Shown here piece by piece: positions 27,035 through 35,433 of a DNA stretch of 38,791 bases. Location: contig NZ_JRWK01000014.1 of NCBI RefSeq assembly GCF_001729965.1, positions 1-38,791 on the forward strand, in the 5' to 3' direction. The stretch is from Methanosphaera sp. WGK6 (GTDB lineage Archaea > Methanobacteriota > Methanobacteria > Methanobacteriales > Methanobacteriaceae). A program made the position numbers and the translations under genes. The notes under the pieces were generated by a model. The model ran no database searches. It was given only the letters and a program-made list of their open reading frames with translations, and had not been told where the DNA came from. Numbering within the stretch: position 1 is the stretch's first letter; each line of letters opens with the position of its first letter.

Positions 27035-28894
27035 ATGGTAAAAATTGTACCAGATACAAGTATAATTATAGACCAACAAGTAAGTCGTATAGTTCAAGAA
27101 GAATATGAGGATGCTGAAATACTAATACCTGAAGCAGTACCTTCTGAAATAGAAAATCATGCAAATAAAAGAAAAGAAATTGGATATCAAGGTCTTGAAG
27201 AACTAAAAGAATTAAGACATCTTAGTGAAGAAGGAATCATAACCTTAACATATGTTGGAAGAAGACCTAAACTTGAAGAAATATCTATTGCAGGTGGTGG
27301 AGAAATAGATGCAATGATACGTGATATTGCACGAAAATATCATGCAATTTTAATGACTAGTGATAAACTTCAAAAAGAAATAGCAGAAGCACAAGGAGTT
27401 AAAACACATTTCTATAAAAAAGAAATAGAACCAATACAAACCAGTCCAACAGAACTGGAAACATATTTCTCAAAAGATATATCTTCAATACATTTACGTG
27501 AAAATATTACACCCATGGCTAAAAAAGGAACTCCTGGACATGTTGAATTAGTAGAATTAGATTATATTCCACTCAGATATAGAGATTTAGATAGAATTGC
27601 AAAAGAAATAATTGAACAATCCAAAATAAGACATGATTGTTTTATTGAAATTGATAAAAAAGGAGTTAAAGTAATCCAATTTAACGACTTACGTATTACT
27701 ATTGCAAAACCACCATTCTCAGATGGATTTGAAATAACTGCAATAAAACCTGTGAATAAACTAGATTTAGAAGATTACAACATATCAGATAAATTAATTG
27801 AACGTTTATCCAATGATTCAAAAGGAATATTAGTTGCAGGATCCCCTGGAGCAGGTAAATCAACATTTGCACAAGCACTAGCTGAATATTATCATTATGA
27901 TATGGATCAAATAGTAAAAACAATGGAATCACCAAGAGATTTGAATTTAGATGATAATATAACACAATATGCTCCTCTTGAAGGTGATATGGAAAATACA
28001 GCAGATATATTATTACTTGTAAGACCTGATTTCACAATATTTGATGAAGTTCGTAAAACAAGAGATTTTGAAATATATTCTGATATGAGATTAGCAGGAG
28101 TAGGTATGGTAGGTGTAGTTCATGCAACAAAAGCTATTGATGCAGTACAGAGATTTCTTGGAAGATTAGAATTAGGAGTAATCCCATCAGTAATTGATAC
28201 AACAATTTATATTGAAAATGGAGAAGTTGCAACAGTATATTCAATAGAATTAACTGTAAAAGTACCAACAGGAATGCTTGAAGCAGATTTATCAAGACCA
28301 GTTATTGAAATAAAGGATTTTGAAACTGGAGAATTATTCTATGAAATATACACTTATGGTGAACAAACCATTGTAATGGACATTAATAAAACAGCAACCC
28401 AACAAGAAAAAACAGAAGAAGAGAAAAGTCCAGTTAGTAGAATTGTTGAAAAAGTTATTAGAAAAGAAGTTAATAAAGTTGCCCCTAATGCAATTATGGA
28501 AGTTTCATTAATATCTGAAAAAAGAGCACTTCTTGAAATTGATCCTGATCATACAGGAGCAGTAATTGGTAAAAATGGTAGAACAATTGCTAAAATTGAA
28601 GAACGTGCAGGTATTAGTATTGAAGTAGAAGAACTTGAAATAAAAGATATTGATACTAAAATACCAATAAATGTAAATGTTTCTGGAAATTATTTATCAT
28701 TAAACTTCAATAAAGAAGATATTGGTGCTAGTTATGATATTATTGTAGAAGATGAATATTTATTTACAGCTACTGTTGGTAAAAAAGCAAATATACGACT
28801 TAAAAAGGATATTGAAATGGCTGAAATTATTATAAAGGCTATGAAAAAGAATGAACCTGTATATGCAAGACTAAGAAATGAAGATTTATATTGA
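27035..28894 (+). CDS. PIN domain - PilT-like ATPase - KH domain protein
   Basis: A 619-residue archaeal conserved protein. Residues 1-135 are a PIN nuclease-like domain (IVPDTSIIID with Asp7, GGGEIDAMIRDIA, late TSDKL). Residues about 250-430 form a secretion-type/PilT ATPase with Walker A GSPGAGKST (267-275) and Walker B IFDE (335-338). Residues about 490-540 form a KH domain with the GKNG loop (512-515). The combination suggests an ATP-driven RNA-processing or RNA-binding machine, not pilus retraction; it is found as a single-gene family in euryarchaea and remains uncharacterised. GGAGTG precedes the ATG. It overlaps closely with the next gene. Confidence 0.85.
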   Translation: MVKIVPDTSIIIDQQVSRIVQEEYEDAEILIPEAVPSEIENHANKRKEIGYQGLEELKELRHLSEEGIITLTYVGRRPKLEEISIAGGGEIDAMIRDIARKYHAILMTSDKLQKEIAEAQGVKTHFYKKEIEPIQTSPTELETYFSKDISSIHLRENITPMAKKGTPGHVELVELDYIPLRYRDLDRIAKEIIEQSKIRHDCFIEIDKKGVKVIQFNDLRITIAKPPFSDGFEITAIKPVNKLDLEDYNISDKLIERLSNDSKGILVAGSPGAGKSTFAQALAEYYHYDMDQIVKTMESPRDLNLDDNITQYAPLEGDMENTADILLLVRPDFTIFDEVRKTRDFEIYSDMRLAGVGMVGVVHATKAIDAVQRFLGRLELGVIPSVIDTTIYIENGEVATVYSIELTVKVPTGMLEADLSRPVIEIKDFETGELFYEIYTYGEQTIVMDINKTATQQEKTEEEKSPVSRIVEKVIRKEVNKVAPNAIMEVSLISEKRALLEIDPDHTGAVIGKNGRTIAKIEERAGISIEVEELEIKDIDTKIPINVNVSGNYLSLNFNKEDIGASYDIIVEDEYLFTATVGKKANIRLKKDIEMAEIIIKAMKKNEPVYARLRNEDLY

Positions 28895-28905
28895 AGGTGA
28901 CTAAT

Positions 28906-29670
28906 TTGAAAATAAGTGTTTCTACATTAGGATTATATCCTGCTAGAATAGGTGATGTATTAGAGTTCATAACTAAACAAAACTTAGAATATTTAGAAAT
29001 CGTTGAAGAATACCCTTATGATAACTTAACCAATGATGATTTTTCAGCATATGATGTTGGATTAAGTATTCATTCTCCTATGTCTGATGTTAATATAGCA
29101 TCCCACGTAGATAAAATAAGAGACATATCTATTGAAGTTATAACAAATTCATTTAAAACTGCAAATAAATTAGGAGCCACACGTGTTGTTGTACATCCAG
29201 GTACTATTCCTACAATGGCATTGAAATATCCTGAAAAAATATTAGATTATAATACAGCATCTTTAACTAAACTACAAAAAGCAGCAGAAGAATATGGTAT
29301 TATGATGTGTGTAGAGAATATGCCCTTGTATGATCGAATGTTATACCAAAATATTGATGTTTTATTTGATTTTGTAGATAATCAATTACACTCTGGAATA
29401 ACTATGGATGTTGGTCATGCCCATACTAGTGCTTTTAGTGAAGAAGAAATGTTTAAATCAGATAATATTCATCATGTTCATTTAAGTGATAATGATGGTT
29501 CATCAGATATGCATCATCCACTAGGAACTCATGATATTAATTTTCCAAAAATATTTGATATTCTTAAACAAAAGAAATATGATGATATTTGTGTAATAGA
29601 AGTATATTCAGTACAAGGTGTTTTAAAAAGTATTGATTATCTTAAAGATATTGGTATAATAAAGAAATAA
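28906..29670 (+). CDS. xylose-isomerase-like TIM-barrel protein (sugar isomerase/AP endonuclease 2 superfamily)
   Basis: A 254-residue TIM-barrel protein of the AP-endonuclease-2/sugar phosphate isomerase superfamily. Likely metal ligands are in VVHPGTIP, CVENMPLYDR, TMDVGHAHTS and VHLSDNDG, with a terminal VIEVYS. The fold is clear, the substrate is not. The TTG at 28906 was chosen as start because AAGGTGA (28894-28900) precedes it by 5 nt; the Shine-Dalgarno overlaps the stop of the preceding gene. EndA follows after 18 nt. Confidence 0.8.
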   Translation: MKISVSTLGLYPARIGDVLEFITKQNLEYLEIVEEYPYDNLTNDDFSAYDVGLSIHSPMSDVNIASHVDKIRDISIEVITNSFKTANKLGATRVVVHPGTIPTMALKYPEKILDYNTASLTKLQKAAEEYGIMMCVENMPLYDRMLYQNIDVLFDFVDNQLHSGITMDVGHAHTSAFSEEEMFKSDNIHHVHLSDNDGSSDMHHPLGTHDINFPKIFDILKQKKYDDICVIEVYSVQGVLKSIDYLKDIGIIKK

Positions 29671-29688
29671 GGATGTGATATTATTCCA

Positions 29689-30195
29689 ATGTATTCAGTA
29701 TTAACTAATGATCGAGTTATTGTAACCGATGAACATGCTCATAACCTATATAATAAAAGATATTATGGTAATTTAACAGAAACAGGACTTGAATTATCAT
29801 TTATTGAAGCTTTATTTTTATTGACAAGAGCAAAAATTGAAATATTTGATAAAAAAGAAAATCAAGTAACTATTGAAGATTTAACTAACATTGTAAGAGA
29901 AAAACATATTTTCTCACATTATCTTGTATATAAAGATCTTAGAATTAGAGGATATATTATAAAAACAGGATTTAAGTATGGTAGTGACTTTAGAATATAT
30001 GAGCGAGGACATGCCCCTGGTGATGGACATTCCAACTTCCTTGTTAAAATATTATCTGAAGAACAATCAATTAAGGTAAGAGATTTCTCAAGTTATGTTC
30101 GTGTAGCACATGGAGTACGTAAAACATTACTACTTGCAGTTGTTGATGATGAATATGATATAACATATTATAATATTGAATGGACAAGACCTTGA
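29689..30195 (+). CDS. endA: tRNA-splicing endonuclease
   Basis: A 168-residue homotetramer-type archaeal EndA that cuts the bulge-helix-bulge of pre-tRNA introns. Its catalytic triad can be placed at Tyr104 (YGSDFRIYERG), His114 (GDGHSNFLVK) and Lys145 (AHGVRKTLL), the same spacing as in the Methanocaldococcus enzyme. The 2',3'-cyclic phosphate ends it makes are the substrate of RtcB (14929). GTGAT is 9 nt before the ATG. It sits between the TIM-barrel gene and trpS in a compact plus-strand cluster. Confidence 0.95.
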   Translation: MYSVLTNDRVIVTDEHAHNLYNKRYYGNLTETGLELSFIEALFLLTRAKIEIFDKKENQVTIEDLTNIVREKHIFSHYLVYKDLRIRGYIIKTGFKYGSDFRIYERGHAPGDGHSNFLVKILSEEQSIKVRDFSSYVRVAHGVRKTLLLAVVDDEYDITYYNIEWTRP

Positions 30196-30215
30196 AAAAA
30201 TAAGGAGATGATAAA

Positions 30216-31310
30216 ATGAATATGATAGATCCATGGGGTTCTTCAATTATAGATTATGAAAAACTAACAGAACAATTCGGTATTAAAGAATTTAAAGATG
30301 TTGTAAGTGAAATACCTGATGCTAGTAAATTAATGACTAGAGGTATTATCTTTGGACAACGAGATTATAAAAGAATTACTGATGCTTTAAACAAAAAAGA
30401 AGACTTTGCTACCATGACAGGTATGATGCCTAGTGGTAAAATGCATATTGGACACAAAATGGTTGTTGATCAACTTAAATGGTATCAAAAGAAAGGTGCA
30501 GATTTATATTTATCAATTGCAGATATGGAGGCCTATGCTGCTAGAGGAATAAGTAAAGAAAAATCAAGAGAAATTGCATTGAATGAATATATTGTAAACT
30601 ATATTGCATTAGGTCTTGATATTACCCAAGATAATGTTCATTTATATCTTCAATCTGAAAATGATGATGTTAAAGATCTAGCATATACTATTGGTAGAAA
30701 AGTTACATTTAGTCAAATGCGTAGTATTTATGGATTTGATAATAGTACTAACATATCCCACATATACACACCTCTTTTACAAGTAGCTGACATATTACAT
30801 CCACAATTAGAAAAGTACGGTGGACCAAAACCAGTGATTGTACCTGTAGGTCCTGATCAAGACCCCCATATTAGATTAACCCGAGATTTAGCTACAAAAT
30901 TTAATGAAGAATTAGGATTTATTGAACCTTCTGCTACATTCCACAGATTTATGACAGGACTTACTGGTGATAAAATGAGTAGTAGTAAACCGAAGAGTGC
31001 TATTTATCTTACTGATTCAATTAAAGATGCTACTAAAAAAGTTAAAAGTGCAAAAACAGGAGGACGTGAAAGTCTTAAAGAACAAAAAGAACTTGGTGGA
31101 CAACCAGATAAATGTTCAATATATGAATTACTTGTATATCATTTAATTGATGATGATAAACAACTCGAAGAAATAAGAAATAAATGTTTATCTGGAGAAA
31201 CTCTTTGTGGTACTTGTAAACAATGTGCTAGTGAATTATTAGAAGATATGTTTGAAAATCTTGAATCAAAACGTGAAGAAGCTCAAAAAATTGCTGAATC
31301 ATTATTATAA
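30216..31310 (+). CDS. trpS: tryptophanyl-tRNA synthetase
   Basis: A 364-residue class I synthetase of the archaeal/eukaryotic type. The HIGH motif is at 77-80 (SGKMHIGHK), the KMSSS loop at 253-257 (TGDKMSSSKPK), and GPDQDPHIRLTRDLA lies between. A C-terminal anticodon region includes CGTCKQC, which resembles a metal-binding knuckle. GGAGATGAT precedes the ATG. It is 20 nt after endA. Confidence 0.96.
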   Translation: MNMIDPWGSSIIDYEKLTEQFGIKEFKDVVSEIPDASKLMTRGIIFGQRDYKRITDALNKKEDFATMTGMMPSGKMHIGHKMVVDQLKWYQKKGADLYLSIADMEAYAARGISKEKSREIALNEYIVNYIALGLDITQDNVHLYLQSENDDVKDLAYTIGRKVTFSQMRSIYGFDNSTNISHIYTPLLQVADILHPQLEKYGGPKPVIVPVGPDQDPHIRLTRDLATKFNEELGFIEPSATFHRFMTGLTGDKMSSSKPKSAIYLTDSIKDATKKVKSAKTGGRESLKEQKELGGQPDKCSIYELLVYHLIDDDKQLEEIRNKCLSGETLCGTCKQCASELLEDMFENLESKREEAQKIAESLL

Positions 31311-31328
31311 CAACATTACAAATAAAAT

Positions 31329-31928
31329 ATGATTACTATGACAATTAATATTATAAAACAAGTAACGGATAATTACCATAGAATGAAATATCATATTTTA
31401 TTGTCTTTTATTATTTTTTTAGGATTTATGGTTCTTAGTTATTATTATCCTCATTGTTTTGAAATTCTAGTCACATATAAAATTAATCCTAATGCTCCAC
31501 AACATGTTCCTTTTGAAACTATTCCCTTATTAATGAATAATATTTTCGTAATTACTGGATTAATATTAGGAGGAGTTTTATTTAGTATTCCAACATTATA
31601 TTTATTAATATATAATGCATCATTAATAGGTTATACTGGATTTTATACAGCTACAATTTATTATATTATTTTCATGTTACCTCATGGAATTTTTGAATTT
31701 ATTGCATTAATTCTTGCAGGAGCTATTGGTTTTAGAATAACTCATGCCTTAATTATACTAATTAAAGGTATTATTGATATGAAACCAAAAAAACATGTGA
31801 AAATAGCTAGTTTCATGATAAAAGATTGTATTATGATTCTGATAATTATAATAATACTATTAATTATAGCTGCTTTTATTGAGGCTAATATTACAATACC
31901 ATTAGGTCAACATATACTTGGACTTTGA
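31329..31928 (+). CDS. SpoIIM-like (DUF95) membrane protein
   Basis: A 199-residue membrane protein of the stage II sporulation M/DUF95 family, widespread in archaea that do not sporulate. The family hallmark LPHGIFEFIALILAGAIGFR (about 117-136) is present. About five transmembrane helices are visible (near 22-40, 73-92, 95-115, 117-138 and 163-186). There is no clear Shine-Dalgarno; a second ATG lies three codons in. It follows trpS by 18 nt. The function is unknown; membrane shaping or protein turnover has been suggested for relatives. Confidence 0.85.
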   Translation: MITMTINIIKQVTDNYHRMKYHILLSFIIFLGFMVLSYYYPHCFEILVTYKINPNAPQHVPFETIPLLMNNIFVITGLILGGVLFSIPTLYLLIYNASLIGYTGFYTATIYYIIFMLPHGIFEFIALILAGAIGFRITHALIILIKGIIDMKPKKHVKIASFMIKDCIMILIIIIILLIIAAFIEANITIPLGQHILGL

Positions 31929-31930
31929 AT

Positions 31931-31948
31931 CCCACCCATTATTTTTTT
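31931..31948 (+). terminator. CCACCCATT/U-tract terminator after the SpoIIM-like gene
   Basis: CCCACCCATTA directly after the stop, followed by seven T residues (31942-31948) and then an A-tract that could fold back on them. Confidence 0.55.
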
Positions 31949-32186
31949 ATAAAAAAAAATTATTAATCTATTTTTAATTAAAATTATTCAAGAAACTATG
32001 GTAAAACAATACACATATTGATATTAGTTATAAAATATTTAAATAATAATTTTAATATAATATTATCTATATTTACTATAATTCTATTAAATATTAAACT
32101 AATAATATAAAAGTTATGAATATTAAATATAATAAAAATAAATAGAATTTAGAATAAGAAGAATAAATTATTGAGGTGTATTAATC

Positions 32187-33773
32187 ATGGATGAAGAATT
32201 ACAAGAAATATGGACCAATTATGATAGACAAACCGTATTTAATTATGTAGAAACAAGATTACATCATTACCTATTTACTAAAATATTTAAAGATGAAGCA
32301 GAAATAATGAGTAAAATCATTGAAATTGATGAAAGAGAATTAGATGGATTTAAAATCGATTACTTTTTAAACATTCCAGAAACTCAAGATTTAATAAAAA
32401 ACTTTTCCAAACTTGAACTAGAATTAGAAGGAAAAGATTTAACAAAAACACCCTACCCTGAAATTTTAGGACTCATCAAATACATGTTTGAAAATGTTAA
32501 AAACAATGACATGAATAAAATAAGTAATAAAAATTTTGATGTTGATAAACTTAATACTATAAATAACAGTATTCTTTCCAATAAAAAAGAAATATCTGTT
32601 ATATTAAAAAAAGATATATTTCAAGAAGTTAAAACTCCAGACATTATTGACATAAATTTACTAGAAAATGCTTGTAAAAATACAGATACGATATATAATT
32701 TAGCAAGAGTTTATGAAGTATATGATGAATTATTTGTATTCCCAAGTAAAATTGAACTATATAATACAATAACTAAAAAAATACTTATAGCAATGAGTAA
32801 TGATAAATTATTTGAATTATATGTATTACTTAACACATTAGAAGTTCTTGAAACAACAAAAGGAACAATTACATTCCAAAAAGCAGGAGTAAGAGAATTA
32901 GCAGAATATTATCTTCAAATTGAAGAAAATAATATGGAACATACGACAGTTATGCAAATATTCTTCCATGATTTACCTGAAGAATTAGATGCTAAATTTA
33001 AGCCAATACTTAAATATCCATACATCTGTCTACGTATGCAAAACACTGTTAAAGCACGTAATCTTACACGTACTAGTTATTTACTTCTTGAAATCGAAAG
33101 AATTACAGATAATCAAATTAAATACAAATGTAAAGCAACAGAAGATATACGCAATATCCTCGTAGTATGGGATCATAGATTATTTAATGATGAAAAATCA
33201 CATATCAAAGTACTGGATTATAAAACATTACAAATGGGACTTAACAAATCATTTGGTAACATATTCAAATTCCCTAATATTGAAAATGTAGATGCAGTAC
33301 TTGAATACATACCATATTTTGAAAATCATGAAAATAAATTTGTAATTGTTGAAAATGGTGAACGTTACTATGATGAAGAGGCTGATTTCTTCAAAGATGA
33401 TTTGTATCAAGAAAATATTTACAGAACATTTGATAACCTTAAAGATTGGGAAGAAAAAGGTTGGAAATATATTAACAATCATGAGTTAATTAAACGACTT
33501 GACCTTTTAACAATTATGAAAGTAATTTATCTTATAATGCAAAAAGAAAACACTCGTCCAGGATTTTTAGGAACACTCATGGAAGATGGTACTATTCTCA
33601 CAATTCTTAAAAGACTTGAAGAAATTAGAAATGTTAATGAAAGTGAAATTACTGAATTGTATTCACCATATAAAAAACTTAAATGTTGTCCAATACATGA
33701 TCCAGATTTCTATGCTGAAAAAGAACAAGAAATGGATGATTTACTCTCAAGAAAAGCAGATGATTATGAATAA
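32187..33773 (+). CDS. large cytosolic protein of unknown function
   Basis: A 528-residue soluble protein I do not recognise. It is rich in Asp, Glu, Lys, Ile and Asn with no signal peptide, transmembrane segment or nucleotide-binding loop. The first 200 residues look mostly helical, the middle (about 260-350) more beta-like, and the end carries a CCPIH motif (about 505-509) followed by an acidic tail. GAGGTG supports the ATG. It stands alone with its own terminator. The composition is that of the host, so nothing suggests recent transfer. It may be restricted to the order or genus. Confidence 0.75.
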   Translation: MDEELQEIWTNYDRQTVFNYVETRLHHYLFTKIFKDEAEIMSKIIEIDERELDGFKIDYFLNIPETQDLIKNFSKLELELEGKDLTKTPYPEILGLIKYMFENVKNNDMNKISNKNFDVDKLNTINNSILSNKKEISVILKKDIFQEVKTPDIIDINLLENACKNTDTIYNLARVYEVYDELFVFPSKIELYNTITKKILIAMSNDKLFELYVLLNTLEVLETTKGTITFQKAGVRELAEYYLQIEENNMEHTTVMQIFFHDLPEELDAKFKPILKYPYICLRMQNTVKARNLTRTSYLLLEIERITDNQIKYKCKATEDIRNILVVWDHRLFNDEKSHIKVLDYKTLQMGLNKSFGNIFKFPNIENVDAVLEYIPYFENHENKFVIVENGERYYDEEADFFKDDLYQENIYRTFDNLKDWEEKGWKYINNHELIKRLDLLTIMKVIYLIMQKENTRPGFLGTLMEDGTILTILKRLEEIRNVNESEITELYSPYKKLKCCPIHDPDFYAEKEQEMDDLLSRKADDYE

Positions 33774-33790
33774 TCATTAAAATAACCACC

Positions 33791-33803
33791 TTTTTCTTTT
33801 TTT
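33791..33803 (+). terminator. U-rich terminator after the unknown protein
   Basis: CCACC followed by TTTTTCTTTTTTT (33791-33803), 18 nt after the stop. Confidence 0.5.
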
Positions 33804-34330
33804 ATTTTAAAATTTATACTACCACACAATTTTACTAACCCATAATATACTATAAAAAAATAATACATTTAAAGAAATTACTATAAATACTAGTATTACA
33901 TTAATACAAATTTCCCTTATTTAAATCAAAAAGTAATACATATAAAATAATTTTAAAGAAAATAAAATAATAATACCCACCAATACATGAAAATAAGCTT
34001 ATATTATAAATTAAATTAGATAAGTTTAAATAGAACAAGTAATAAATACAATATTATAAAAATAATAATATTTTAAAAATTAGTATTACTATTATTAATT
34101 TTATTTATCAAAAACAAAAACAAGTTTTAAAAGGTTATTTTTTTAATCATATTAAAATCCCCAAATAATAATATGATTAAAAATAATTTTGGTGTGAACA
34201 ACCTTTTGTATAAAAAAATATAATCTCAAAAAAATATAATTATACAATATTATATTTATAAAAATAACAATATATCTTTTTTTTATTTTGATTGAACACA
34301 CCTCCCTTTTAAAATAGTGGAGATGAAAAA
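33804..34330. other. regulatory-looking intergenic region upstream of cbiM
   Basis: This stretch has no gene but unusual dyad content. ATACTAGTAT (33887-33896) overlaps GTATTA-cat-TAATAC (33893-33907). A nested pair of inverted repeats lies at 34129-34207, and inverted GGTGTGwwCAA words lie at 34191-34201 and 34302-34292. TATA-like A/T runs between 34214 and 34285 make it impossible to pick one promoter by eye. Confidence 0.45.
34129..34207 (+). repeat. nested inverted repeat upstream of the cobalt/nickel transporter genes
   Basis: The inner arms TTTTTAATCATATTA (34140-34154) and TAATATGATTAAAAA (34169-34183) are a perfect 15-bp match around a 14-nt loop that contains CCCC. The outer arms AAAAGGTT (34129-34136) and AACCTTTT (34200-34207) are a perfect 8-bp match. 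Together they span 79 nt and end 123 nt before the cbiM start. It may be a metal-responsive operator, a structured leader, or both. Confidence 0.7.
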
Positions 34331-34963
34331 ATGCATATACCAGATGGTTTTATATCTCTTCCATTATGTGCAATATTATATATAATTGCAATAATAGCAA
34401 TATATTTATCAGCAAAATGGAGTAGAGAAAATTTAAATGAAAAATACATACCACTACTTGCAGTATTATCTGCAGGAATTTTTGCAATAATGTCATTTAA
34501 TTTACCAGTTCCCTTCGGATCTAGCGGTCATTTACTGGGAGCTGCATTAGTAGCAATAATTTTCTGTAGTCCTTATGCTGCAATTTTAGTGTTAACAGTT
34601 GTACTTTTAATACAAGCACTATTCTTTGGAGATGGCGGTATCACAGCTCTTGGAGCAAATATCGTAAATATGGGTGTTGTTGGTGGATTTGTAGGTTATT
34701 ATGGATACATATCACTTAATAAAATAATTGGAAAATACCCTAGCGTATTTATAGCATCATGGGCTGCATGTTTTATAGCAGCATTAGTTGCTGCTATTGA
34801 AATGGCAATTAGTGGTACATTCCCATTAGATTTAGGAATATTTTATATGGGAGGATATCATGCCATGATTGGACTTATTGAAGCAGTGATTACTGTGATA
34901 ATTATAAAAGGAATAGAATCAGTACGTCCAGACTTATTAGCATGGAATAGAAAAGGTGAATAA
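34331..34963 (+). CDS. cbiM: cobalt/nickel ECF transporter substrate-binding subunit CbiM
   Basis: A 210-residue integral membrane S-component. The N-terminus [11 protein letters not shown] is diagnostic: in this family the free amino group and His2 bind the metal directly, which fixes the start codon. Six or seven hydrophobic segments follow, with [16 protein letters not shown] (about 63-78) and a [14 protein letters not shown] stretch (about 104-117) that are conserved in CbiM/NikM. GGAGATGA precedes the ATG. It is followed after 1 nt by the PDGLE-domain gene. Cobalt and nickel cannot be told apart from sequence alone. Confidence 0.93.
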   Translation: MHIPDGFISLPLCAILYIIAIIAIYLSAKWSRENLNEKYIPLLAVLSAGIFAIMSFNLPVPFGSSGHLLGAALVAIIFCSPYAAILVLTVVLLIQALFFGDGGITALGANIVNMGVVGGFVGYYGYISLNKIIGKYPSVFIASWAACFIAALVAAIEMAISGTFPLDLGIFYMGGYHAMIGLIEAVITVIIIKGIESVRPDLLAWNRKGE

Positions 34964-34964
34964 T

Positions 34965-35252
34965 ATGAATACAAAAAATGTTTACATAGGAATATTTGCT
35001 ATAGCAATAATTATTTGTGTATTATCACCATTTTTAGCTTCAGGAGATCCTGATGGACTAGAAGCATCAGCCGAACATTTAAATCCAGATGCTTTAGAAG
35101 AAGAACAAGTTATAAGTCCAATTATGCCTGATTACACATTAGAAAATATGGAAGATAATCCACTAGTAGGAGTAGGTTGTTTAATTATTGGTGCTATAAT
35201 ATCTGTAGCATTAGCTTATGGTGTGTTTTACCTAATAAGTAATAAAAATTAA
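34965..35252 (+). CDS. PDGLE-domain CbiN/NikN-like ECF transporter subunit
   Basis: A 95-residue protein with two transmembrane helices (about 6-24 and 66-90) flanking an external loop that has the PDGLE signature (SGDPDGLEASAEHL, about 27-40). Such small proteins assist CbiM/NikM in metal capture. The start was put at ATG 34965, because AGGTGA (34954-34959) at the end of cbiM has a 5-nt spacer; the GTG at 34956 is inside that Shine-Dalgarno. Confidence 0.85.
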   Translation: MNTKNVYIGIFAIAIIICVLSPFLASGDPDGLEASAEHLNPDALEEEQVISPIMPDYTLENMEDNPLVGVGCLIIGAIISVALAYGVFYLISNKN

Positions 35253-35256
35253 CACA

Positions 35257-35272
35257 ACCCCTTCTCTTTTTT
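35257..35272 (+). terminator. C/U-rich terminator-like element after the PDGLE gene
   Basis: CCCCTTCTC followed by six T residues. It suggests partial termination between the M-N pair and cbiQ, which has its own 180-nt leader. Confidence 0.35.
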
Positions 35273-35433
35273 AAAATATCATATACTACCCAATTTTAAT
35301 CTATTTTTAACTAAGTACTCAAAATTATTTGAAATAAACTAAATATACATTCCTAGTTTAGTAGTATTATATTTAAATAATAAATAATACATAATAATTA
35401 TACAACTAAAAATAAGATAAAGGAGGTGTTAAT

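Noticed and set aside
32187-33773. DNA primase large subunit or another replication protein
   Set aside because: No iron-sulfur cysteine pattern or other primase motif is present; left as unknown.
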